Assembly (NCBI RefSeq): GCF_024628805.1 | Contig: NZ_CP102382.1 | Location: 2,294,001-2,358,000, forward strand | Source of the DNA: Paenimyroides aestuarii | GTDB lineage: Bacteria > Bacteroidota > Bacteroidia > Flavobacteriales > Flavobacteriaceae | Reading direction: 5' to 3' | Length of the DNA stretch: 64,000 bases | Shown: positions 53,972 to 63,358 of the stretch, piece after piece | Position numbering within the stretch: position 1 is the first letter of the stretch | How the letters are laid out: each line of letters starts with the position of its first letter | Made by a program: the position numbers and the translations under genes | Notes under the pieces: model-generated | Database searches by the model: none | What the model was told of the DNA's origin: nothing | Seen by the model: the letters and a program-made list of their open reading frames with translations, nothing else

Positions 53972-53999
53972 AAAACCGTTGTGAAAGCAACGGTTTTTT
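53972..53999 (+). terminator. terminator of guaA
   Basis: AAAACCGTTG-TGAAAG-CAACGGTTTTTT, five bases after the guaA stop. Confidence 0.85.
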
Positions 54000-54025
54000 G
54001 TTTATTTTTATTAAAATTAGTTCAA

Positions 54026-54439
54026 GTGTCAATCAAAACATCTTATTTTTTTATAATAACAGCAGTAGTTTATTTCTTAATATCAATGATTTTTGATACT
54101 GATTTAGATGCTACCATTGATATAAATGTACATGATACGTATATTGTACTTTCAAATTTACATTTATCAATATTAATATCGATTTTCATTTTTCTTCAAG
54201 GAATATTGTATTTAATTGTTGAAAAGATAAAATTGAAACTTTATCCAATGCTGATAAAATTACACTTTTTGTTCATAGTTATTTCTCTTTCGATTTTAAT
54301 ATACTTTCTAAATTTTGAAAGCAGCTTTATTGATCTAATGTGGTTTAATATCAGTCTTATTATTACTTTATTAGGCAGTATTTTAATTCCGACAATTAAC
54401 TTGATATTCTCTGTTATAAATAGCAGAACTAATTCTTGA
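54026..54439 (+). CDS. small membrane protein with an HDTY..VxSxxH motif
   Basis: 137 residues from GTG 54026. The frame is open further upstream but runs through the guaA terminator, so a start there is unlikely. Four membrane helices are visible (about 7-25, 45-65, 80-100, 105-128). Between the first two lies 'DINVHDTYIVLSNLHLSI', which resembles the helix end 'HDTYFVVAHFH' of cytochrome oxidase subunit I, but with the second copper His replaced by Asn. It is not an oxidase. Function unknown; it is followed by rlmF after six bases. Confidence 0.5.
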   Translation: MSIKTSYFFIITAVVYFLISMIFDTDLDATIDINVHDTYIVLSNLHLSILISIFIFLQGILYLIVEKIKLKLYPMLIKLHFLFIVISLSILIYFLNFESSFIDLMWFNISLIITLLGSILIPTINLIFSVINSRTNS

Positions 54440-54445
54440 TTAAAA

Positions 54446-55327
54446 ATGAATCATTCAAAAAATAAATTGCATCCGCGAAGTTTTCATAATCAATCTTATA
54501 ATTTTGAGGAATTGACCGCAAAAGTTCCTGAATTAAAGCAGTTTATTGTAAAAAACAGAGATGGGTTTGACACCTTACAATTTGCAAATCCAAAAGCAGT
54601 ATATTTTTTAAACAAAGCGTTGTTACTGCATTTTTATAAGTTGCATTTTTGGGAAATTCCCCATCAAAATCTAGTGCCGCCCATTCCGGGTAGAGCAGAT
54701 TATATTCATTATTTAGCCGATTTATTAAAGGTTGACAACTCTTATAAAACGACTATTTTAGACATTGGAACCGGTGCAAGTTTGGTGTATCCGCTCATTG
54801 GAAATGCCGTTTATGATTGGAATTTTGTGGCAAGCGATATCGAACCGAAATCAATAGAAATTGCTCAAAAAATTATTGATAAAAATCCACATTTATCTTC
54901 AAAAATTGCCGTACGACATCAGTCTGATAGCAAAAAAATACTTTCAGGAATCATCGCTAAAAATGATTTTTTTGACGCTGTGATGTGCAATCCGCCTTTT
55001 TTTAAATCGAAAGAAGAAGCTGAAGCACAAACGCTTCGTAAATTAAAAGGATTAGATAAACGCAAAACACCCAAACTGATTCATAATTTTTCGGGTAAAA
55101 ACAATGAATTGTGGTGCAAAGGCGGTGAGTTATCTTTTGTAACAAATTATATAGAAGAGAGTACTTTTTTTAAAGCGCAAGTTGGTTGGTTTACCAGCTT
55201 AATATCCAATGAAAATCATTTGAAACCCTTGCAAAATCAACTTCAACAAAAAGCAAAACGCATTGAAATAGTGCCCATGATGCAAGGTAATAAACGAAGC
55301 AGAATTTTAGCTTGGAGCTTTTCATGA
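54446..55327 (+). CDS. rlmF: 23S rRNA (adenine-1618-N6)-methyltransferase RlmF
   Basis: 293 residues. The early conserved 'KNKLHPRSFHNQSYNFEEL', the SAM-binding 'ILDIGTGASLVYPLIG', 'VASDIEPKSIEIA', and the catalytic NPPFF in 'DAVMCNPPFFKSKEEA' are diagnostic for RlmF. It methylates N6 of A1618 in 23S rRNA. It is near-complete in length and intact. Confidence 0.94.
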   Translation: MNHSKNKLHPRSFHNQSYNFEELTAKVPELKQFIVKNRDGFDTLQFANPKAVYFLNKALLLHFYKLHFWEIPHQNLVPPIPGRADYIHYLADLLKVDNSYKTTILDIGTGASLVYPLIGNAVYDWNFVASDIEPKSIEIAQKIIDKNPHLSSKIAVRHQSDSKKILSGIIAKNDFFDAVMCNPPFFKSKEEAEAQTLRKLKGLDKRKTPKLIHNFSGKNNELWCKGGELSFVTNYIEESTFFKAQVGWFTSLISNENHLKPLQNQLQQKAKRIEIVPMMQGNKRSRILAWSFS

Positions 55328-55396
55328 AATAATAAATCGCACATTAAGGTGTCAAATTATTAAATATTTGATGGTGCAAAACAGCCTATTTGTTTT

Positions 55397-55404
55397 TATA
55401 TTTG
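55397..55404 (+). promoter_or_regulatory. -7 promoter element very close to the ATG
   Basis: TATATTTG ends five bases before ATG 55410. If used, transcription would start at or near the ATG and the mRNA would be leaderless or nearly so. Confidence 0.4.
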
Positions 55405-55409
55405 TTTTT

Positions 55410-57290
55410 ATGAAAAGAATATTATTAACATTATCGGTTTTGTTTGGTGCAACAACTTTGTATGCACAAACAGCTACTACAACACACACTGTTGCAAAGG
55501 GCGAAACAGTTACACAGATTGCAAAAAAATATAATACCACCAAAAATGTTTTGTTTTTATTGAATCCGGAAGCAGTTGATGGCATCAGTGAAAATCAAAT
55601 ATTAAAAATACCAACCACAGCGGGTGTTCAGCATACTGTGCAACCAAAAGAAACCATTTATGGCATCTCAAAGCAATACAATATTGCCATTGAAAAATTA
55701 TACGATTTAAACCCTGGTTTAAAGGAAAATGGTTTAAAGATTGGGCAATCTTTAAATTTAAGTGGTGCTCATTCAAATGCATCATCGCTAAAAAACGTTG
55801 CCAGCACAACAGTAATTGTTGAAAAAGGCGAAACTATTTACGGAATTGCCGTTAAAAACAACACAACGGTCTCGGTTTTGTATGAATTAAATCCGGGCTT
55901 GTTAGAAAATGGTTTGAAAGTTGGCCAGGCGATTAATATTCCTGTTTCTCAGAATGCAGTTTTAAATACGGTGAATTATACAAGTGGAAATGCAAAAACC
56001 ATTGTTGTTCAACCCAAGCAGACCATTTACAGTATCGTGAAATCTTACAATGTTTCACAAGAACAATTAATGAAATGGAATCCCGAACTTATCAATGGTT
56101 TAAAACAAGGAACCACACTCATTGTGGGTTATGAAGCGGATAATAGCATCCCGAATAGTAAAATTCCTAATACAGTTCCTTTTGAAAACAGCGTTTTTTC
56201 TACAAAAAAAGGAATCGATTTAACGTTGCCAAACGATGGTTCAACTAAAGAATTGGTTTTGTTGTTGCCTTTTAATACAGTAAAACATCATTTTAATAAT
56301 CCATCGATACATCAAAATATTAAAGAAGACGTGTTTTTAAACATGACTTTAGATTTTTATTCGGGTGCAAAGCTAGCAATTGAACATCTAAAAGATAAAA
56401 ACTATAATTTAAACATCCGAATTGTAGATTCTAAAGAAACGAAACGAGCACTTGATGTAAGCACTTTAAAAGATGATTTCGATTTTGCTGCAACCGATGT
56501 AATTATTGGCCCGTTTTTTCAAAAAAATGTTGATGCTGTTTCCGAAGCTTTTAAAAACCAGCACACTATTGTGGTTTCGCCACTTTCTACCGACAAAGGT
56601 AAACCGTATCCTCGCCAAGTACACACCATGCCAAACAGCGATATGGTAAAAAAAGAAATGCTTGAATATTTGCTTTCTAAACAAGAGCGAATCATTGCCA
56701 TTACCGACGGAAAGAATACAAATGCCAACTATTTTGCTACGAATTATCCTACAATTACCTCGTTAAATGTGCTAACAGATGAAAAAGTAAGTCCAACGAT
56801 TTTAAGAAATTTACTCTCAAACGAGCAAACAAATTATATTGTGTATGATGCCAATTCGCTAACCACAACGGTAGAGCTTTTAAACACACTGAAAACATTG
56901 CAAAAAGAGTTTATAATTCAGTTGGTAACACTTGAAAAGTTAGAGGTATTAGATTCTTCTGATGTAGCCATTAACGATCTAATTGCTTTAAAATATACCT
57001 TTCCATCAATTACAAACGATGCCGAAAATTCCAAGAAAAGCAAGTTTGTAAATACCTATCGAACTGCTTATGGAAAAAATCCGAGCAGGTTTGCCGTTCG
57101 TGGATACGATGTCACTTACGATGTTATTACCCGCATGTTTGAATCTGAAGAAGATTCTAATATTTTTGATTACGGATCGCAACAAGTTGAAAACAAATTT
57201 GCATACGTGAATGAAAATGGTGGTGTTTATAACAATGCAGTTTACATTTTGCAATACAATGAAGATTTAACCCTAAAAGAAGCTCAATAA
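55410..57290 (+). CDS. LysM-repeat protein with periplasmic-binding-like domain
   Basis: 626 residues from ATG 55410 (start chosen for its signal peptide MKRILLTLSVLFGATTLYAQ; the frame is open 14 codons upstream). Four LysM repeats cover about 25-235 ('H.V..GET...I...Y....L..LNP......G..L.IP'). Then comes a domain like type I periplasmic binding proteins (LVLLLPFNTV, FYSGAKLAIEHL, VIIGPFFQKNVDAVSEAF, and DVTYDVITRM near the end). It probably binds peptidoglycan in the periplasm; the ligand is unknown. The OsmC gene overlaps its stop by one base. Confidence 0.88.
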   Translation: MKRILLTLSVLFGATTLYAQTATTTHTVAKGETVTQIAKKYNTTKNVLFLLNPEAVDGISENQILKIPTTAGVQHTVQPKETIYGISKQYNIAIEKLYDLNPGLKENGLKIGQSLNLSGAHSNASSLKNVASTTVIVEKGETIYGIAVKNNTTVSVLYELNPGLLENGLKVGQAINIPVSQNAVLNTVNYTSGNAKTIVVQPKQTIYSIVKSYNVSQEQLMKWNPELINGLKQGTTLIVGYEADNSIPNSKIPNTVPFENSVFSTKKGIDLTLPNDGSTKELVLLLPFNTVKHHFNNPSIHQNIKEDVFLNMTLDFYSGAKLAIEHLKDKNYNLNIRIVDSKETKRALDVSTLKDDFDFAATDVIIGPFFQKNVDAVSEAFKNQHTIVVSPLSTDKGKPYPRQVHTMPNSDMVKKEMLEYLLSKQERIIAITDGKNTNANYFATNYPTITSLNVLTDEKVSPTILRNLLSNEQTNYIVYDANSLTTTVELLNTLKTLQKEFIIQLVTLEKLEVLDSSDVAINDLIALKYTFPSITNDAENSKKSKFVNTYRTAYGKNPSRFAVRGYDVTYDVITRMFESEEDSNIFDYGSQQVENKFAYVNENGGVYNNAVYILQYNEDLTLKEAQ

Positions 57291-57694
57291 TGCCTACAAG
57301 TACAGTTGTTTACAAAGGAACATTACGCACCGAATCGACCCATTTGCAATCGGGTACAGTTATTATAACCGATGCCCCAACCGATAATCATGGCAAAGGC
57401 GAAGCTTTTTCACCAACAGATATGGTTGCCAATTCACTGGCAACGTGTATGTTTAGTATTATGGGTATTAAGGCAAATGCTATGAATGTTCATATAGAAG
57501 GATCCACAGCCGATGTTACAAAAATAATGCAAGCCGAGCCTAGAAAAATCAGTGAAATAATAGTGGTTTTAAATATGAAAGGAGTTTCCGATGAAAAAAA
57601 CCGAGTTATTTTAGAGCGTGCAGCAATGACCTGCCCAGTTTTTTTAAGTTTGCACCCCGATATTAAAAAAAGCATAAGTTTTAACTGGAACTAA
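57290..57694 (+). CDS. OsmC/Ohr-family peroxidase
   Basis: 134 residues. Both conserved Cys are visible: 'SLATCMFSIMGIKA' and 'AMTCPVFLSLHPDI', the redox pair of OsmC proteins that reduce organic hydroperoxides. The central helix and wing strands fit the family. The ATG overlaps the preceding stop (TAATG), so translation is coupled with the LysM protein gene. Which subgroup (OsmC, Ohr or YhfA-like) is open; the layout is closer to the YhfA-like group. Confidence 0.88.
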   Translation: MPTSTVVYKGTLRTESTHLQSGTVIITDAPTDNHGKGEAFSPTDMVANSLATCMFSIMGIKANAMNVHIEGSTADVTKIMQAEPRKISEIIVVLNMKGVSDEKNRVILERAAMTCPVFLSLHPDIKKSISFNWN

Positions 57695-57764
57695 TTTCTG
57701 GGTCATGTAATTGTAAGGTTTTATAAAAATGCGTATATTTAGGTAAACCTTAAATTAAAAAAAT

Positions 57765-57968
57765 ATGCTATCAGAAGAAGAAAAAGAAATCATTCTTTAT
57801 GATCTTACTAAAATTATTATTGATCAAAAAGAAGAAAAAAATTATCATTCAATAGAAGATTTAGACGAAGAAGATTTACACAGATTATCAATTTTGCAAA
57901 AAGTGCATCCTGATAAATACCTATTTGCAAGAGCTCTAATTGAAGATAATTTAAGAGCAATTGTTTAA
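57765..57968 (+). CDS. small acidic hypothetical protein
   Basis: 67 residues, acidic N-terminal helix (SEEEKEIILYDLTKII), then DEEDLHRLSILQKVHPDKY. No signal peptide or membrane helix. An imperfect -7 box TATATTTA lies at 57734. It is followed after about 45 bases by the DUF3820 gene. No family recognised. Confidence 0.55.
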   Translation: MLSEEEKEIILYDLTKIIIDQKEEKNYHSIEDLDEEDLHRLSILQKVHPDKYLFARALIEDNLRAIV

Positions 57969-58014
57969 TGTAACACTTTAATTAAAAAAACACAATGTGT
58001 TCATTTATAACTAA

Positions 58015-58248
58015 ATGGAAAATAATAATAATAAAGAATTGTTAGATTTAGCACATGCAAAAATGCCCTTTGGAAAATTCAAAGGGTATTTTTTAGTTGA
58101 TATACCCGAGCCTTATTATGTGTGGTACAAAAACAAAGGTTTTCCGGCAGGTAAATTGGGTAAACAATTGGCGATGATGTATGAAATTAAACTAAACGGA
58201 TTAGAAGTTCTGATACGAAATATTAAAAACAAATATCCAAAGCCATAG
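58015..58248 (+). CDS. DUF3820 protein
   Basis: 77 residues. The conserved pattern 'MPFGKFKGYFLVDIPEPYYVWYKNKGFPAGKLGKQLAMMYEIKLNGLE' is characteristic of DUF3820 (putative quorum-sensing-regulated virulence factor family in databases). It is soluble and of unknown biochemical function. Widely conserved in Bacteroidota and gammaproteobacteria. It converges on the minus-strand membrane protein gene. Confidence 0.85.
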   Translation: MENNNNKELLDLAHAKMPFGKFKGYFLVDIPEPYYVWYKNKGFPAGKLGKQLAMMYEIKLNGLEVLIRNIKNKYPKP

Positions 58249-58249
58249 T

Positions 58250-58669
58250 TTATTCAAATAAATTGTTTTTATCTAAGCCTTTAATGGTTTTTCTTTTAAC
58301 ATATAAATACAATATATAATGTATAATTAGAAAAAGCAGCCAAATAAGTAATGTTAAGTGTACTGTATTTATATTTTCTTTGTTCGATTGTAATTTTAAA
58401 AGAAACCAAGTTTCAGAAATTAAATTGTGAACAATAAAAGTAGCCAAGTGAAATCTAAAACCAACATCAAAAATTGGTAAATATTCACCATCTTTATAGC
58501 CAAAATACCAACCAGAGCAAAACATAGCAGCACCATAAAGTATCGAAGATGCTAAAACTAAAGTTAAGTTATTATTTTGTAATCCAAAAGATAAAAAATA
58601 TCTAAAAACAATTGTAAGTAAAGCTGCTATTAAAGCAAATTTCACTAAGTAAGGTGTAATAGTTTTCAT
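58250..58669 (-). CDS. membrane protein co-transcribed with PadR
   Basis: 139 residues with four predicted membrane helices (about 8-30, 36-56, 70-92, 104-124). The gene starts two bases after the padR-type regulator stop, so both share a transcript. Genes of this kind next to PadR regulators are often the regulated target (a transporter or a stress-response membrane protein). No family recognised. Confidence 0.65.
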   Translation of the reverse strand: MKTITPYLVKFALIAALLTIVFRYFLSFGLQNNNLTLVLASSILYGAAMFCSGWYFGYKDGEYLPIFDVGFRFHLATFIVHNLISETWFLLKLQSNKENINTVHLTLLIWLLFLIIHYILYLYVKRKTIKGLDKNNLFE

Positions 58670-58671
58670 AA

Positions 58672-59034
58672 TTAATTTTTTAATAAATTTTTAATTTCTT
58701 CGTTGTAAAATAAATTAATGTTTCGCGTTACAAATTTTTCAAAAAGTTCGTTTCCTAAATTGGTTAATTGATAATATTTTCTTTCCGGACCTTTATTACC
58801 TTTTTGGGTTTCGTATTTTAAAATATCAATGTGTTCAAATTTTCTTAAAATTCTATACAAACTTTGTTCTTCGCATTGCATAGTTCCATTCGATTTTTCC
58901 GAAATAAATTGTCTTATTTCATCAACATATTTTGGTTTTTCTTTTAAGGATAAAAAAATCCAAAGAGTAAGTTGACCTTTTTTATAGGTTTCTTCCCATG
59001 AAGTTAATAATTCATTTAATAATTTATCATTCAT
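58672..59034 (-). CDS. PadR-family transcriptional regulator
   Basis: 120 residues. A winged helix-turn-helix: 'GQLTLWIFLSLKEKPKYVDEIRQFI', then 'EEQSLYRILRKFEHIDILKYET', and 'GPERKYYQLTNLGNELFEKFV', which is the PadR wing and following helix. The C-terminal dimerisation helix is short (subfamily 2). PadR proteins repress neighbouring genes until a ligand binds. A -7 box lies at 59071 and two direct AATTAGTAT repeats lie between box and ATG, a possible operator. Confidence 0.85.
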   Translation of the reverse strand: MNDKLLNELLTSWEETYKKGQLTLWIFLSLKEKPKYVDEIRQFISEKSNGTMQCEEQSLYRILRKFEHIDILKYETQKGNKGPERKYYQLTNLGNELFEKFVTRNINLFYNEEIKNLLKN

Positions 59035-59042
59035 TATTATTT

Positions 59043-59065
59043 AATTAGTATTAAACAATTAGTAT
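59043..59065 (-). promoter_or_regulatory. direct repeats, possible PadR operator
   Basis: AATTAGTAT occurs twice (59043-59051 and 59057-59065) with a 14-base period, between the -7 box and the PadR start codon. The arrangement would allow auto-repression; this is inference. Confidence 0.4.
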
Positions 59066-59070
59066 AATAC

Positions 59071-59078
59071 CAAAAGTA
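59071..59078 (-). promoter_or_regulatory. -7 promoter element of the PadR unit
   Basis: Minus-strand TACTTTTG, fitting TAnnTTTG. Confidence 0.55.
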
Positions 59079-59136
59079 AATATTTAATTTGTAAAAGCAA
59101 TGGTTTAAATGTTAAAATTTGATGTTTAAATTGTGA

Positions 59137-60837
<1,701 letters not shown>

Positions 60838-60879
60838 TCTACAAAGATTCGCTTTTTAAGAGTAATTAATTTTTCAATA

Positions 60880-62757
60880 ATGGAAGAAAAAAAGTTAGAC
60901 AAAAGTAGCCTTATAGGCATGGCTATTATTACTGTTTTATTAATTTGGATGGTATCTGGAAACATGTTTTCAGATAAAAAAGACGATAAAACGAAAGAAA
61001 CCACCACAACCGAAACTGCTGCCAAAACGCCAATTGATCAATTAGCGGCAAATGCACAAAACGACACAGTTGCTACTGCGCAACTTAAAAATGAACTAGG
61101 GTCGTTTGCATACGGCGCAGCATTACCCACAGTTGTTGGGGCAAAAGACATTACTGTAAACAACGGGGTTTTAACAGTTGTTTTCTCCGGTAAAGGCGGT
61201 TATATTAAAGAAGTAACGGTAAACGATCAAAAGAGAATTTCGAGCCAAAATACCGATTTAGTTAAGATTATTACAGATAATAATTCCAAACTAAATTTAA
61301 AATTCAACACAAAAGACAACCGTGTTCTTAATACGAAAGATTTGTTGTTTGAACCTACACAAACAAAAGAAGGTGAAAACACAGTGATTTCTATGAAGTT
61401 AAAAACTTCGGAAACCGCTTATTTGGAGTATCGTTATGTATTGAAACCTAACGATTATATGCTTGATTTAAGTATAAAATCGGTTGGTTTAAACAATGTG
61501 CTTAATACGGCAAATCCGGCAGAATTAACTTGGCAGCTAAAAGCTACCCGAAACGAAAAATCGATCACTTACGAAAATCGTTATGCAGAGATTGTGTATG
61601 AATACGAAGACGGAAAAGACGATTATCTGAATCCTGCAAAAACAACTATTGAAGATGCACAAGATTTAACCTATGTAGCTTTTAAACAACATTTGTTTAC
61701 GTCGGTTTTATTAACCGAAACACCTATCAAAACAGCAAAATTAAGTCAGGAAAATTTAGTGAAAGACGAAGATAGCAATGCTGCTTTCTTAAAAGATTTT
61801 CAGGCAGTAATGCCATTAGAATATAAAGGTGGTGAACTTTCGTATAACATGAATTTGTATATGGGTCCCACTGACTATAACATCTTAAACGATTACGATA
61901 AAAATTTAGACGAGATTGTTCCATTAGGATGGGGAATTTTTGGCTGGTTGAATAAATTAATCATTATTCCGATTTTTACAGTATTAACGAATTTAATTCC
62001 TCACGGAATTGCTATTGTATTGTTCACAATCGTGATTCGTTTGATCATGTCGCCGGTTCAGTACAAATCGTATGTTTCGCAGGCAAAAATGAAATTAATT
62101 CGCCCAGAAGTAAACGAATTAAATGAAAAGTACGCGAAAGACCCAATGAAGAAACAGCAGGAAACCATGAAGCTTTATAACAAAGCAGGGGTAAACCCAA
62201 TGGCAGGTTGTATTCCAATGTTTATTCAGTTGCCGGTTTTCTATGCGTTGTTTAGTTTCTTTCCATCGGCGTTTGATTTAAGACAAAAAGCATTCCTTTG
62301 GGCAGACGATTTATCGTCGTATGACAGTGTGTTTACTTTACCGTTCTCGATTCCATTTTACGGAAACCACGTTAGTTTGTTCCCAATTTTGGCTGCTTTG
62401 GCAACGTTTGTTTACATGAAAATGACAACAGGCGATCAGGCTGCCATGACTCCGCAACAAGAAGGTATGCCGGATATGAGCAAAATCATGAAAGTGATGA
62501 TTTATATTTCACCAGTGATGATGTTGTTTTTCTTTAACAATTACGCTTCTGGTTTGTCGTTGTACTACTTTATTTCAAATTTAATTACCATAGGAATTAT
62601 GTATGTAATTAAAAATAAAATTGTTACAGAAGATAAAGTAAAAGCAATTATCGAAACCAATAAATCAAAAGAAAAGCCCAAATCTAAATTCCAACGCAAA
62701 ATGGAAGAAATGATGGAGCAAGCACAGCAACAGCAAAATGCTCAAAAGAAAAAATAA
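60880..62757 (+). CDS. yidC: membrane protein insertase YidC
   Basis: 625 residues. One membrane helix near the N-terminus (about 9-29), a long periplasmic beta-sandwich (about 55-350), then the five-helix insertase core with the groove Arg in 'LFTIVIRLIMSPVQYKSY', 'GCIPMFIQLPVFYALF' and 'NNYASGLSLYYFISNLITIG'. A basic, Gln-rich tail follows (KFQRKMEEMMEQAQQQQNAQKKK) that could bind ribosomes. It inserts membrane proteins alone or with SecYEG. Co-transcription with pyrG is likely. Confidence 0.96.
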   Translation: MEEKKLDKSSLIGMAIITVLLIWMVSGNMFSDKKDDKTKETTTTETAAKTPIDQLAANAQNDTVATAQLKNELGSFAYGAALPTVVGAKDITVNNGVLTVVFSGKGGYIKEVTVNDQKRISSQNTDLVKIITDNNSKLNLKFNTKDNRVLNTKDLLFEPTQTKEGENTVISMKLKTSETAYLEYRYVLKPNDYMLDLSIKSVGLNNVLNTANPAELTWQLKATRNEKSITYENRYAEIVYEYEDGKDDYLNPAKTTIEDAQDLTYVAFKQHLFTSVLLTETPIKTAKLSQENLVKDEDSNAAFLKDFQAVMPLEYKGGELSYNMNLYMGPTDYNILNDYDKNLDEIVPLGWGIFGWLNKLIIIPIFTVLTNLIPHGIAIVLFTIVIRLIMSPVQYKSYVSQAKMKLIRPEVNELNEKYAKDPMKKQQETMKLYNKAGVNPMAGCIPMFIQLPVFYALFSFFPSAFDLRQKAFLWADDLSSYDSVFTLPFSIPFYGNHVSLFPILAALATFVYMKMTTGDQAAMTPQQEGMPDMSKIMKVMIYISPVMMLFFFNNYASGLSLYYFISNLITIGIMYVIKNKIVTEDKVKAIIETNKSKEKPKSKFQRKMEEMMEQAQQQQNAQKKK

Positions 62758-62776
62758 TTTATTTTTGATTATATTT

Positions 62777-62806
62777 AAAGCATCCTTGAAAGAGGGTGCT
62801 TTTTGT
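62777..62806 (+). terminator. terminator of pyrG-yidC
   Basis: AAAGCATCC pairs with GGGTGCTTT (G-T pairs allowed), followed by TTTTGTTTT. Confidence 0.7.
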
Positions 62807-62865
62807 TTTAAAAGAGATACACGTAAATAATTTTCAATCAGAAAAAGTTTTAATATGAAATTGCT

Positions 62866-63294
62866 ATGAAAAAAATTAAATTATTTTTAGGATCACTTAT
62901 TTTATTGTTAGGTCAAAATATAATAGCACAAAACTTTAGCTCTAATGAAAGAAGAGAAACAGTAGAAAAAATTCTTAATACAGCTATTAATAGTTTACCA
63001 TTTGATAGCGTTTATAATCAAAAGCGATTTTGTTTCTTAGCTAATGAGTTATTAACAAAAAATTCCCAATTAATATTAAAACGTAAAAAATGTAAAGTTT
63101 TAATTTTTGAGAGAGATAAAGTCAAAAAATTAAAGAAGTATGTAGTACTTGGTGATTTTACATTAAATTGGAATAATCCAATTGTTGTAAGGATTCAATT
63201 TGAAGTGATGCCAGATAATAGGCTCTTAAATATCTCACTTGAAAAAGTTGATGAATTATGGACTATAAAAGATTATCTAATTTTAGATAATTAA
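62866..63294 (+). CDS. secreted hypothetical protein
   Basis: 142 residues with a clean signal peptide (MKKIKLFLGSLILLLGQNIIAQ). The mature part is basic in the middle (LILKRKKCKVLIFERDKVKKLKKY) and ends in a beta-rich stretch. It probably acts in the periplasm or outside. No family recognised. It stands between the yidC terminator and a REP-like hairpin. Confidence 0.6.
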   Translation: MKKIKLFLGSLILLLGQNIIAQNFSSNERRETVEKILNTAINSLPFDSVYNQKRFCFLANELLTKNSQLILKRKKCKVLIFERDKVKKLKKYVVLGDFTLNWNNPIVVRIQFEVMPDNRLLNISLEKVDELWTIKDYLILDN

Positions 63295-63308
63295 ATTAAT
63301 GCCAATTC

Positions 63309-63329
63309 GCGCAAGCGTCACGCTTGTGC
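63309..63329. repeat. REP-like hairpin (family C)
   Basis: GCGCAAGCG-TCA-CGCTTGTGC: a nine-pair stem with one G-T pair and a three-base loop, GC-rich against its surroundings, between convergent genes. It differs from families A and B, and no T-run follows. Confidence 0.55.
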
Positions 63330-63358
63330 TGATAGATATACTACAGTATTTTATAAAT

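Noticed and set aside
53915..54025. N-terminal extension of the small membrane protein at 54026
   Set aside because: It runs through the end of guaA and its terminator hairpin.
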